From assembly GCA_003117195.1 (NCBI GenBank), contig BDSI01000021.1, positions 310,001 to 374,000 of the forward strand: a stretch of DNA of 64,000 bases. Direction: 5' to 3'. How positions within the stretch are numbered: the first letter of the stretch is position 1; each line of letters starts with the position of its first letter. Under the pieces are notes generated by a model. The model made no database searches. It had not been told where the DNA came from and saw only the letters and a list, made by a program, of their open reading frames with translations. Position numbers and translations under genes: made by a program. This stretch comes from Eudorina sp. 2006-703-Eu-15. Its lineage: Eukaryota; Chlorophyta; Chlorophyceae; Chlamydomonadales; Volvocaceae. Below, piece by piece: positions 1 through 11,300 of the stretch.

Positions 1-76
1 TTGACCTGGCTGGTGTTCCAGCCTGGACGCGAGATGCATTTCAGCACTATGACTTCAGTTGTTTGAAAACGTGCAG

Positions 77-170
77 AATCCTTGACGCACCACCAGCCAT
101 TTCGCGTCCAAATGCTTTTTCGACAGAGGACGCGACAACGGCACAGGGGCACGGACGTGTTTTCGGCGAG
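77..170 (+). CDS. possible internal exon of the upstream low-complexity gene
   Basis: Inferred exon. It follows an AG at 75-76 and is followed by a good donor (GTGAGG at 171). The frame is open for 31 codons and ends in phase 0. The large exon at 819 also starts in phase 0, so the two can be joined. No domain is recognisable in this short piece. It could instead be noncoding, because the gene's 5' end lies outside the window. Low confidence. Confidence 0.3.
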
Positions 171-818
171 GTGAGGTATATTTATGAATCGAAATCCATT
201 TCTTCTATATGTATTACGGGCCCGCTGCCCTTGAGTTTGAGTCTCCGCATCGTTGTTCCTTCAAGCAGATATACCGTCGACAGATACCTTGCCCCGCTGG
301 TACTGGGGGCTCGGCGCCGGGCTTGAAGGCACTACTTTCACCGCCGGAATGTGCCGGTGCTTCTGCGCCTGCAACCAACGTTGGTGAACCGTTCCAGCGT
401 TACGTGGGTGCAGCACACGCGGCAGCCTCTGGCGCGGGTTTCCCAGGACAACCTGACTTGGTTACCGGGCTATCGGGAACCGATTATCAGGAAGGGCCAA
501 ATGGCGACAAGGCGAGTGACAGACGGTGGCAGGAACGGGCTGGGGCAGCAGGGGCTACTTGCTCGTACGTCTGGTTGGGTCCCCGATTTCCCTCTGCAAC
601 CCACATGTATCCGCGCCTGTAACACCCTGTGAGTAAAGACGACCCACCTACGAACAGCGGAGAAAGGAGTTGGTTGGTTTGAGAACCAACATGCCGTGCG
701 CATGAGGCAGAAAACATGTGAGCGCATGAGGCACAAGTCCTTCCCCAATTCGGCTCTCCTTTCTTCGCATTATCGACTGCGAGCTTCAATCCTTGAATAT
801 CCTTTCGCCGCCCGCCAG
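171..818 (+). other. probable intron or 5' region
   Basis: 648 bases between the putative exon 77-170 (donor GTGAGG) and the acceptor at 818. Short open frames occur on both strands but none resembles a known protein. No repeat or RNA gene was seen. Confidence 0.3.
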
Positions 819-3602
819 GACCAGGAAGTGGATGGCAGCGCCTCTTCCAGCTCTGGGCCTGCGGACGTGGCAGCAGCGGCGGTGGAACTCGATGGCTCCG
901 CGCCCAGCACCGCAGCAGAGCATCTCGGCGCGGCCCGTCGTCCACCGGCAGATTCCACCTCCTTAGCAACCGGCTCCGTCTCCTCAATCTCCGCTGCTTC
1001 CGCAGCCTCCACCTCCTCCGCAGCCTCCACCTCCTCCGCGGCCTCCACCTCCTCCGCTGCCTCTTCCGCTGCCTCAAGCAGGGCCGGCGAGGCCCCCAAT
1101 GGCTGCAGTGACGCGGCCGCCGGAAGCCGGCGGGGAAGCATCAGCGACGCAGACGGCAGCAGCAGCAGCAGCAGCGACGACGACGATGACGGCGACGCCG
1201 TTGGTGGCGGAAACGGCGGCCCCCTGGGACTCGCCCTCCTGAGCTCGGGGTCCTCCTTCGAGCTGATGTGCAACCCGGTGGCTGCCGGCGACGGCGCCCT
1301 CGCGGACGCCGCCGCGGTGGCTCGCCGGTATTCGCTCTACCCCCCCCATCCACACGTGCCGCTGCCGCCCTTCCCACCAGCCGGCGCTTGGCCCGCTGAC
1401 CTCAGCCCCCTGCAGGAGCCGCCGGCCGCGATATCGGAGCCGGGCAGCGCGCCGTGGCCTGGCGGCCTCGCCAGCAGCACCAGCAGCAACATGGGCGGCA
1501 GCAGCGTACTGGTGGCGGCGGCGCAGCTGCGGGCTGCCATGACGGCCGCCGACCCGGGCGCGGCGATCACGGAGGCGGCGCTAGCGCTCGCCGCCGCCAT
1601 GGCGCAGCGCTCCACGTGCGGGGGCGCGGTCGCGGCGCTGACCCCGCCGCAGGCCCAGGTGCGGGGCTTCGACACGTGCCGGGTGCGCTGCAACGTGTCC
1701 TTCATCGCCGTGGAGCGGAACTACCTGGCTGACGATGACGACAGCGAGGACGGCGGCGAGGATGATGGGGAGGCAGAAGCGGAGCAGCAGCAGCAGCAGA
1801 CAGGGGCCGGCGATGAGGGAGCGGATCCCGCGACGGTCGCGGTCTCCGGGGCTGGTCAGGGCAGCAGCGGCGACAGCGGCACAGCGGCGGCACTGCCGCG
1901 GCCGGGCGCTTTCCGCGCCGGTCGGAGCCAGTCTGTGTGCGAGGGAGTGTACAAGCTGCGGCGCCTGCAGCTTCCTGCCACCCCAGCGGCGGCACTCACC
2001 AGGTTCGGGCAGCAGGGCGCGAGCGCGAGGCCGGGGCCCGACGGCGAGGGGAGCGCGGCTGCGGCTGCGGCTGCGCCCGCAGCCGACGCCAGGGATGCAG
2101 CCGCGCCGGATCTGCAGTCGGCAGCGTCCGCGCCCCAGCCGAACGCCGAGGACCCCGAGAAACGGCCGTGCGGATGCTGCAGCTCAGCGAAGGACGGCGC
2201 CCAGGGCTGCAGCTGCTGCGGCGGGGAGGAGCGCGACTGCCACCGCCGCAGGGACCAGGTCAGCGGCCGCAGCAGCGTTGAGGTGCCGGCGGCGTCAGCG
2301 GCCGCGGGGGACATCAGCCGCGTAGAGGCCAGCCCCGGGCCCAGTGACAGGGGCTGGGCAAGCAGTAGCAGTTCCAGCGGCTGCGGCTGCGGCGGCAGCA
2401 GCGCCGCTGACAGTCCCAGGAAGGATAGCCCCCTGGTGGTGGTGACAGAGCCGGAGGTGTCGCCTTGCGGCGGGACAGGCCCCCAGACACCCAGTCCGGC
2501 TGCACCGCGTGTGTGCCTTACGTCACCCGGCAGCGAGCCCCAGCCCCAGGCCGCTGCCGAGTCGAAGGACCACCTCGTAGCGGAAACCAGTGCAGACGGC
2601 ATCGCTGCTGCAGACGGTATCGCCGCCGTGGCGGTGGTGGTCACGCCCCGCGGCCACTTGCCCACCCCGGTGTCACAGCAGCGGCGGTCCTCCTGCCGGC
2701 TGCCCCTCCCCGGCTTCGCCAGCCCGCCCCCACTCCCTGCCACGCCCTCGCCGCCCCACCCCGCGGCCCGCGGGCCCCGTCGGAGCCACATGGGCGCTGC
2801 GCCGCCGGCCACGTCGCCGCCTCCGTCTGCGGGCGGTACCACCGCGCCCAGGCGGCCCTCGCTCCATGGGGCGCCGGGGCTGGGCAGGGATCAGCCGCTG
2901 CCGACCGGCAGTCGAGTGCGGGCATCTGCCGACGGCAGCGCGGGGTCCGATGCCGTGGGCACGAGTGCGGCCCCGCTGCCACCCGGCGATGTGACGACCT
3001 GCAGCACCCCGTTCTCGCGGACGCGGCTCTCCACGGCGGTCACCCCGCTGGCAGCGGTGACAGGCACGCCGCCGCTCTCGCGCCGGCCGTCCAACGCCAG
3101 CGAGATCAGCGTGGCCAGCAGCGGCGGGACGACCGCCCGCAGCACCGCCTCCACCAGCGTCTTCTACGGCGGGGCCAGCAGCCGGCACAGCAACCCCGGC
3201 AGCGCGGCCTTTGGGCGCAGTCGAGCGATGTCCTGTCTCAGCACCGCCCCCCCGCAAGCAAACAAGCAGGGGCAGCCACACCCGCCTTTCGCGCCGCGCA
3301 AGGCGAGCGTGGCCGCGGTCTCGGCCGCGGCGGCCTCGGTGCAGGCCGCCGCGGCGAATGCCTCCCTGGAGCTGTCCCGGCGGCGCCAGGCGCGTGAACA
3401 GGGGGCTGGCGGCGGAGGCGGAGGCGGCGGCAGCGGGAGCGGGAACGGGAAGCGACCCAGCTACCTGCGGCCCACCATGTCCTCCGCGGCCAGGACACTG
3501 ACCTCGCAAAGGTCCGTCCAGGTGGTTAATCCGTTGGTGCTGTTGCCCGTGCAGCCCGCGACGGCGCCCGCTCCGCTGCCCCTGCAGGCCATCCTCAGGT
3601 AG
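819..3602 (+). CDS. low-complexity Ser/Ala/Gly/Pro-rich protein, 3'-terminal exon
   Basis: An open frame of about 2.8 kb ends with TAG at 3600-3602. The frame is open from an ATG at 696, but a pyrimidine-rich tract and CAG at 816-818 make a strong acceptor, so I start the exon at 819; the ATG at 696 is the alternative start. The protein is dominated by Ala, Ser, Gly and Pro, with Ser runs near the start, an acidic Asp/Glu stretch (around base 1730), a short Gln run (around 1785), Cys-rich patches (around 2170-2230) and a Gly run near the C-terminus. These are typical of volvocalean proteins. The least biased parts are around 1655-1725 (Cys-containing) and 1915-2005. I recognise no catalytic or binding domain. 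The protein may be the disordered C-terminal region of a larger regulatory protein whose domain lies upstream of the window. Confidence 0.55.
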   Translation, partial: DQEVDGSASSSSGPADVAAAAVELDGSAPSTAAEHLGAARRPPADSTSLATGSVSSISAASAASTSSAASTSSAASTSSAASSAASSRAGEAPNGCSDAAAGSRRGSISDADGSSSSSSDDDDDGDAVGGGNGGPLGLALLSSGSSFELMCNPVAAGDGALADAAAVARRYSLYPPHPHVPLPPFPPAGAWPADLSPLQEPPAAISEPGSAPWPGGLASSTSSNMGGSSVLVAAAQLRAAMTAADPGAAITEAALALAAAMAQRSTCGGAVAALTPPQAQVRGFDTCRVRCNVSFIAVERNYLADDDDSEDGGEDDGEAEAEQQQQQTGAGDEGADPATVAVSGAGQGSSGDSGTAAALPRPGAFRAGRSQSVCEGVYKLRRLQLPATPAAALTRFGQQGASARPGPDGEGSAAAAAAAPAADARDAAAPDLQSAASAPQPNAEDPEKRPCGCCSSAKDGAQGCSCCGGEERDCHRRRDQVSGRSSVEVPAASAAAGDISRVEASPGPSDRGWASSSSSSGCGCGGSSAADSPRKDSPLVVVTEPEVSPCGGTGPQTPSPAAPRVCLTSPGSEPQPQAAAESKDHLVAETSADGIAAADGIAAVAVVVTPRGHLPTPVSQQRRSSCRLPLPGFASPPPLPATPSPPHPAARGPRRSHMGAAPPATSPPPSAGGTTAPRRPSLHGAPGLGRDQPLPTGSRVRASADGSAGSDAVGTSAAPLPPGDVTTCSTPFSRTRLSTAVTPLAAVTGTPPLSRRPSNASEISVASSGGTTARSTASTSVFYGGASSRHSNPGSAAFGRSRAMSCLSTAPPQANKQGQPHPPFAPRKASVAAVSAAAASVQAAAANASLELSRRRQAREQGAGGGGGGGGSGSGNGKRPSYLRPTMSSAARTLTSQRSVQVVNPLVLLPVQPATAPAPLPLQAILR

Positions 3603-6600
3603 ACCTGCGCTTATGGGGGGGTGCGTAAGGAACCTAAAACCTAAGGATCGCAAACGGGCTGCGGGCGCGCGTGCCGTCGGGATAGTGCCTGCCCTGAGGC
3701 TCGGAGAGGCGTGTGCATTCGGACTGCGGGATGGGCTGGCCGCAATTCATCCACATGTGCTGGTTGGCGCAGGGGTTGGACCAGGTTTTGGTGTTTTGGG
3801 GGTTCTGTCCTGGTTAGTCATCGCGGGACGGGGCCGCAGGCAGGATGCCGGTGAGCCAGCTGCCCCAAGTGATCAGCTGATGGGGTGCCGGGGCGTCGCC
3901 GTGATGCATGGAGCGAGCGGGTAATACAGGGCGGCGGGGAATGATGTGCAGAATGAGCCGTAGGCAGGTTTTCTTTGGTTTTCTCTCAGCGATAACGCGT
4001 ACGTGCCCAGTTTCATCCGGAGCCGCACGTGATGCTGACTGTCGGCGGTGGTGTCCGCGAAGGTATATGGCGGTCATGCCACGCGACAGCAGCGAATGTC
4101 CCGCCCAGGCAGCCCACCGTTGCAGGTTTCGAAGTTCCTATCGCCGTGGCTGGCAGCCTGACTTGATTGACACCGTCTTGCCGCGAGCCGAACTTGCCGG
4201 ACGGCCTGCCAGATGTATGTCTCGCGGTGGTGGTGCTGTTGTCGGGACCCACGCAGCGAAGGGAGCTGGATGTCTGCGCGCATGGTGTTTCATGGCGCCG
4301 CATGGCTGGCCTTCATCACCACGCAGGATGGGCTGCGGTTGGGGCCAGGCAGGGCACCGGGCAGGGGCGGTGCGGCCAGAGGCATGCATGTCTCGCTTTC
4401 CAGGCCTTCCATTTCGTGGGTTGGGGAGGCGAGGAAACGGTAACGGGGGCCAGCGCAACTCCAAGCCACGCGGCTGGGGCTGAGGTGGGATACCGGCAAT
4501 AGACGGAAGCGGCGAGCGAGGTGGCCCGCGGCGCACATGCAGCCCGCGAAGCCCCCGAAGGCGAACCCTTAAACGCGGACTCCTGCACCCGAGGGGGGGT
4601 GTCAGGCGGTGGGCTGCTGGGCTCCATAAACGCGTCGAAGCTGGGAATGGCGGTTGACTGGGTTGTGCCCGCGCCTGCCGGCCTATCCATGGTCGCCATA
4701 GGTGTCTGAAAACACGCCGTGTGTATCGATCGGTTCGCAGCCATATCATTATATGTGAAATGTCCTTGCATGTGCTTGGAGACCGGACCCGACCGAGCGA
4801 GGCGCTGGTCGCCATTTTGAATGACGCTGCGCCAAGACGGACTCTTGGCCAGAGTGAGCGGAGCGAGCGATTGCGAGGGTTTAGAGGGCCCGGAGGGCTC
4901 GAAGTGCCGCGTCCATGTGGTGTGACATTCTTTAATGGGTCAGGAGTGAGTGGTCAGCTGCTCCGGGGACCTGTGTGGATGGTATGCAGGGCGGTACGAC
5001 CGTACGACCGTACAACAATTGTCACGGTGGCGATCAGATTCAGACGAAGCTTAAATTCATTGTCCCAAGGCTGCGTGCCTTAACCAGCCAGATGTATTAC
5101 TACGTCCGGTAACGGCCCCAAAAAGCACTTAGTCATCCGTGCGCTTTGGACGAGTGCAAGTGTGGCCATGCCCGGTCGCAGTCGCGTCACCCTGCTGACG
5201 TTTCGGCGGCGGATGGCACTTTGCCGTAACCCTAATGGGGCCATGTTGTGTTGTTTGTTACGGTAATGGTTGGTTGACACATTTCGTCATCGCGGCCGTG
5301 GGGACTGACCCGCTCTGCTTGCTTGCCTGACTGAGCACAAGCGGTCGGTGCGGCTACCATGCGCGTGCGTGTGAGATCGTCTGCAACCTGGCTGAATGTC
5401 TTGTAGGTAGAGGATGGACGCACATGCGATGGGCAGGCGCGCGGGTGCCGTAAGCAGTGGTGGTGCCGATGGTGCTGACGTCACAGGAACGCGGCTAGAG
5501 ACCGGCCGGGCGTGACTGTCCTATGTCATGTATGTGTCCTCGGGAACGGTAACTGCTTTGTGCAGCGGAGCAGTTAGTGGTTAGTTGCTCCGGCTGGAGC
5601 CGGCCTGAGCCGGATAGATAGAGCTGGATGGCCTTAGTCGGTGGGAGCTGATGACCTACCGTAGGCGGTTGGAGCTGACCGTATGTAGGCGGCTCAAGGG
5701 GTTGTTAGTTTGTTGCTTGAGCGGTTGGGGCAATCCAGTCGCCTCAATAGGATGGCACCTTTGCGTTTTGGGGTAAGGTTCGTTCGACATCATTTTCGTA
5801 CAAAACCGTGCGAGTGTTTCTTTGCGTGGGATATTAGCACGCAGTCCTCTTTGTGTAAACGGTGCATGATGGAGTCCGCCGGCGCCATCCAGTGATAGAT
5901 CCAAACAGAAGCTCATACCACACATGTCGGCGGTTTAGATAGTTACGCAGGATTATTCCACACCGTGGGCGCAGGGATGACCTAGTCGGACGGAACCACT
6001 TAGACACGAGCGAGCGATATTGAGAAAGGACCCAGTGACGGCAGTTTGGGAACCTGTTGGCAAAGTTGTAAACAGAGCTAAGGGAGATCCATCCGCCGTC
6101 GGACCTGATCTATTTGCCTTTCCTTCGTGTGTCTTCCTTCGCGTGTCTGGGCTGGTACAAGTGTGCCCCTTGGCGTTAAGCGAGCGAGGCGGGGAAGGGA
6201 TCGCCTTGTAGCTATCGCCGAACGGCTTGTACACAATATGTGGCAGCTGGGCAGGGCGGGGCTGTTCGCAAATGTGGTAACGTGATGTCTGCGAGGCAAT
6301 CAGGCCGGTTGACAGGGCCCGGCCCCCATCGTCAGTACATAGGCTACTACTGCACATGACAGAACTCCTGCCGTCGACCCTATACTGCACCCGACCCCGC
6401 CTGACTAGATAGACCTGCCGGCTCTGCGGCTGCCGCTGCTCAACAATGTGAGAAGGACGCGGGGTGAGAGGGACGTCTTGAGCGTCTCTGGAGCCCCACT
6501 TCCTGAGTTGGTTTCCGGCAGCTAGTCATGGGATGTGTGGGGCGCTGGGAGCACTGGCCCAGTTGGGTTGTTATCAGATAGTAAGACATGTCGACGGCGC

Positions 6601-7727
6601 AGAACTAACACCCGTGCCGTATCAGTGATCCTTGGTCGTACTTATTCCTACGCCAGCTACGCCTACGCCGTACACCTTGCCACGAATATGGAAGATGTCA
6701 GTCACAATAGAAAACAAAAATTAATCAAATTGTAGCAACACGGCAGAGGGATTGGCTAGGTTGGCGCAACATGCCAGACTGCAAAATTCAAACTATTGAA
6801 CAACGACCGTTGATGTTGAATTCACTTTTCATTTAATTAATACGCACGTGTAAATACATATATGTTATGGATGCACAGATATGTGTATGCAGGCTGCTGC
6901 ACAGGTGCAAAGGCCTCCGAAGCGTGGGTAAGCCCTTGCGAACGCACAAAGGAACTCGCCGGAAAGCTAAATCCTTCCTGCCAGTCTTCGACGCATCCGC
7001 ATTGTGGCAGACGCGAAACCGGCAGGTACGAGTTTCTTCATAGGTTATGGGCAAGGTACGTTTCGAAGGGAAAGGGATGTATAGTTGAGATTATTTCATT
7101 ATTCGTTTTTCGCCGAATGTATGAAGCCGCCTACAGCGAAGTACCCCGCCCCGTGTCGGCAAAGCTCAAAACGGCGGTAGAGCTCGGGATTGCATGTCAG
7201 AAAGCAAGTCGTGCATGGGTTCGACCCATGTGTCGGCATGACCTGCTGGAAGGTTGCGGGTTACTACAGTCGGCTGAGTCCGCCCAGCTAATAAACTCCG
7301 GATCGTCGCTATCCACACACCGAGAATATGTGACAGATCGACCAGGAGTCCGACCGGCGGTAATTCTGGTAACTGTCGCAGCTCGTCTCGCTGTCGGGAA
7401 GAAATGATCACAGACGCCTGCTCCCCTACTTGACCCATGCTCGGCGTCGTCTTTATTTCTTTCTTTCCTTCGTTCCGCCGCCGCCCAGTTTTAATAATGC
7501 AATTGGAGAAAATGGCGTCCCGGTATTCTATCCATGGAGGAGCTCATACGGCTACACTCCTGTACAGGTGGGTAGGCATCGCGCGTATTTATTATATTAA
7601 TTATATCTTGATATGCCGTTCATTTGGGCGGGTGTGGTACATGCCAGTAGTGGGTCTTGGTCACGGTCCCAAAGCCGCCTAGACGCACGTTCCCGCATGT
7701 TTTGGCGAGCATGGCGTGCCGATGAAC
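3603..7727. other. intergenic spacer, no supported gene
   Basis: About 4.1 kb after the stop of the first gene. GC content drops along it, from GC-rich near 3600-4500 to AT-rich beyond 6500. All open frames are short, lack family motifs and are not linked by plausible splice sites. I see no tRNA, rRNA or tandem array. It presumably holds the 3' UTR of the upstream gene and plain intergenic DNA. Confidence 0.4.
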
Positions 7728-8272
7728 ACCATCGTTCTGACGTTAAGTATCTGCGACGGTAATGATCTGCGAGGCCCGCAACAGTTAGATTTTCATATTT
7801 GCGACGCATAGTTTATGAGATACGTTTAAATATTGTCACCTCGAGCGCCTTCAATAAATAACAGTTTGCGAATCGTGATGAAGTGAAACTCGCAACAGCC
7901 TTCCCAACCTCGCCCTGGCATGGGCAGTGTGCCACACCTCCCGCCCTGTCCCCGTGCGTGCCGCCCTGCCTCCTGCCGCGGCCCCGTGCCGGCCCGTCTC
8001 CCATTGGCACACCGACCGGCCGTCGACAGCCGCGTCTCCTCCCCGACCTGCCACACCCACCATAGCCCCGGTCCCCCTTCCGCGGCGCGCCCCCATACAA
8101 ACCCCGAAACAATAATTAAAATCTTGCGAGAAACGTTTGCGAGGCCCGGGGGAGTTCCCTCGAAATTGTAATTATTTGCTAGGTGCCCTTCGTTAATCAG
8201 TGTTTGTTTTCGCACTTAGCGAGGTCCCCATTAATTATTTGATGCATTCACAATTTATGAGCGTCACCACGG
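7728..8272. repeat. diverged copy of the 9271-9560 MITE with an internal GC-rich insertion
   Basis: The left end (7728-7830) aligns with the left end of the intact element at 9271: a GTTCTGACGTTAAG-type terminus, TGCGAGGCCC, then TTTTCATATTTGCGACGC. The right end (8110-8272) aligns with its right half: TTGCGAGAAACGTTTGCGAGGC, GCGAGGTCCCCAT, ending GAGCGTCACCACGG. A GC-rich stretch at about 7895-8095 is absent from the intact copy and looks inserted. The copy lies just beyond the 3' end of the PLC-FAS1 gene. Confidence 0.6.
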
Positions 8273-8342
8273 TGTCTATCTTCCCCGATTATTATTACTG
8301 CCCCATCATCACAAATTAAGTCGTCGTCTCCAATTATCATCA

Positions 8343-11300
8343 TCAGACCGTCACTTCCTGCACCATCCTGGCTACAAGAAAGGCGCACACGAGCACGAGT
8401 AGTGACGGCAGCGTGATGCCCGCGGCGTTTATTGACGCTGGCAGTCCAACCGTGCTGGGAACGAGCACGTAGTCGATGCCGTGTACGTAGGACCTGCAAT
8501 AGAAAAGAAATGGTGAAGCATCAACGTGCATGTGGGGGCCGCCAAGGGCCTCAATTAGGTAGAGATAATAATAATGATATTTTTGTTAATAATAATAATA
8601 ATGATATAATTCGTAATATAAGTAAGAGTACTAATACGCATGCCCATGACCACTACGTGCTGCTAGTGCTGCTAGCGCTGGATCCATATACGCATACACG
8701 TACATACATACATCATTGTTGATGATGCTACATACGGTGGACCCGCGGGTCATCGGTGACCGCCGTACGTATATATATGCATGTACATGTGTACTTACGG
8801 AAACCGAACGTAAGTTGCAGACATCATGTCGATATTGCTTACCTGCCGTACATGATGGAGATGTTGTTTGGCAGCGCTAGAGAAGCATCCGTTTTTGCAG
8901 CAAAGACCGTGATTGGTGTGGCCGTGACATTGACAGTTATTGTATCCCTGCGTGCACACATACATACATACAGCAATTGATAATAACACTCGTTTCGTTG
9001 ATATTTCAGATAGACACCAACGATGTGGAATACCTACGTATAAACAATGGATACATACACACAACCGGTACAACCGCCGGTTGGTGTGCTTGATTGCATC
9101 TGGCGCATGTAGTGTGTATCTGCCACCTCTATCTGCTGTTGCAAACTCCCAACACAACCCTACCAACGAAGGACCCGCCCCTGCCTGCCTCCCAATTCAA
9201 CATAATCGCCTGCATAACGATAGTATGTTGCTACATACCCCACTGATCAATACAATATTATAATGGAATACCGTACTGACGCTAATTATTTGCGACGCTA
9301 ATTATTTGTGAGGCCCAAAATAATTGTGTTTTTCATATTTGCGACGCTAAATTATTTGCGAGGCATAGGTCGCAGTTTTTCAGAAACGTTGAGCGGCTGA
9401 TATAATTAATTACATTTTTGCGAGAAACGTTTGCGAGGCACGGGCGGAGTTTATTTGAAAACTTTAATTATTTGCGAGGTACCTCTAAGAGTTTTGTTTC
9501 GCACTTTGCGAGGTCCCCATCAATCAATTATCTATTCGCAAATAATTAGCGTCAGCACGGTATATAGCTGCAATATTGATGATGATCCAATCAGTCCAAT
9601 GGAAGGGATGCTGCTAGCTAGTTCTATCTATCTGTTTACTATCTGCGCACATCTAGTATGCATGAATTACTCAATATGCATGAATTATTTCTACTCACGT
9701 GGTCAGCAGTGTAGACAGTGTCCCGTTCAAGCCCGAGACGTTCTTCACGGCGGTCAGGACGTGGGTCTACATTGACAGCAGGTAGGCCGAAATTTGTGAT
9801 GATGAGGTGGATGAGATTTATGGGAAAGATGGATCTTCCTACATCGTCATCTACAGATAGATTTCATCCATCCGGTATTAGGAATACCTGTAGTTTTGAT
9901 ATGAATGACAACAACATACAATTGTTGACTAACTAGCTTGAATAGGTACTTGTTATCTATCTACATACTGCATACCTGCAATACACTCGTCAAGGATTCG
10001 TTCGTTGTAAGCCATGAGGTTGTCAAGCTTCTTTGCCTGTATTTCTCAAGGAATTGGTCGACGCCCTGCCGCCATGCGTCATTCATACAGCAATATGCAA
10101 GTAAGTAATCAGCGAGCGTGCACATACAATCAGTCACAGGCATTGTCAAGCGTACGCCAAATTTGGCGTACGTACTATCTACGTAATTATTCCAGCAGTG
10201 ACAGAAATGGTCGGGAAATGAATGGGACTTATTAGCAAATGTTAGGTACAGTAATGCCACGTAAGGAAATGATAGGTATGACAAGGTATTAGAATTAGTG
10301 AATTAATAATGCTTTTATTGCAGTAATTCGACGAATAGTTTGCCATAACCAAGCCAGTTATGGCATTTGTAAATCGACAATATAGATGCTATGCGAACAA
10401 TAAAACATGTAGTAATTATAGATGTAATAAGTAATGTATATATGTCTCATCGTCTGCTCCTTTTTGCGGTGTATTCGCACGCCAGGGGCATGCCCGGCGT
10501 AATACTGCATTATTCTTATCATTCTCATCCTTCTTATTATTATCTTCATGATCACCGTTATTATTATATCAAATAATAATAAATATTGATTAGTCATTAT
10601 TCCGAGGTACTCACATCATCGGTTGGCGCCATGAACGTCACAGCGGACTTGGGGTTGCTCAGCGTTTTTGAAGCATTGCCATTCTCAAGCTGGATCGTTG
10701 AAAGGATGGTAGAAAATTTTGGCGATGTTTGCAGGAAGGCCATCACGCTGGGGTACGTCGGGTAGACGACCTACATGCATGCATGATTATTCATAAGGGT
10801 ACGCATATACATCGGTATATGAGGGAAGGGAGGTTCATACACACATCGATACATGGAAGGAAGCCCGCCCTGCCGACAATGTCGTCATAAAAATTTGTAT
10901 ATATGTGCGTGTGTAAAATGTACATATATAACATACATATGCCCTATATATAACGTATAAGAACATGTATATGTATAATGTATGTTGAAAGCAAGACAAA
11001 GAGGACTCATCACATAAACAATAAAATAATAAACACATGTATGTATACCTAGTATACCCTTCCAGGAGTACGTACGTCGCTGAGGATGTTGAGATACGAT
11101 CTAGGCGCGAGGCCGCCCACAGGAATCTGAGCGGCCAGTACCGGTGAAGAGCATCCGACTCCAGCGACCGTTGCCGTACCATCAACACCGAAGGTCAACA
11201 GCACTGCCTGCAGCTGTTCCGCCGCTCCGGTACTGCGTGCACTCAAGGGTGCGTGTGCATGCATGCATGTTAGTGTGCAAGCTGATATACAAATAAACGG

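Noticed and set aside
2673..3653. 326-codon minus-strand ORF opposite the first gene
   Set aside because: Shadow frame of a GC-rich exon; Arg/Gly/Ala composition without motifs.
7195..7240. CATGGGTTCGACCCATG as a tRNA T-arm or regulatory palindrome
   Set aside because: A short palindrome without any surrounding tRNA-like folding.
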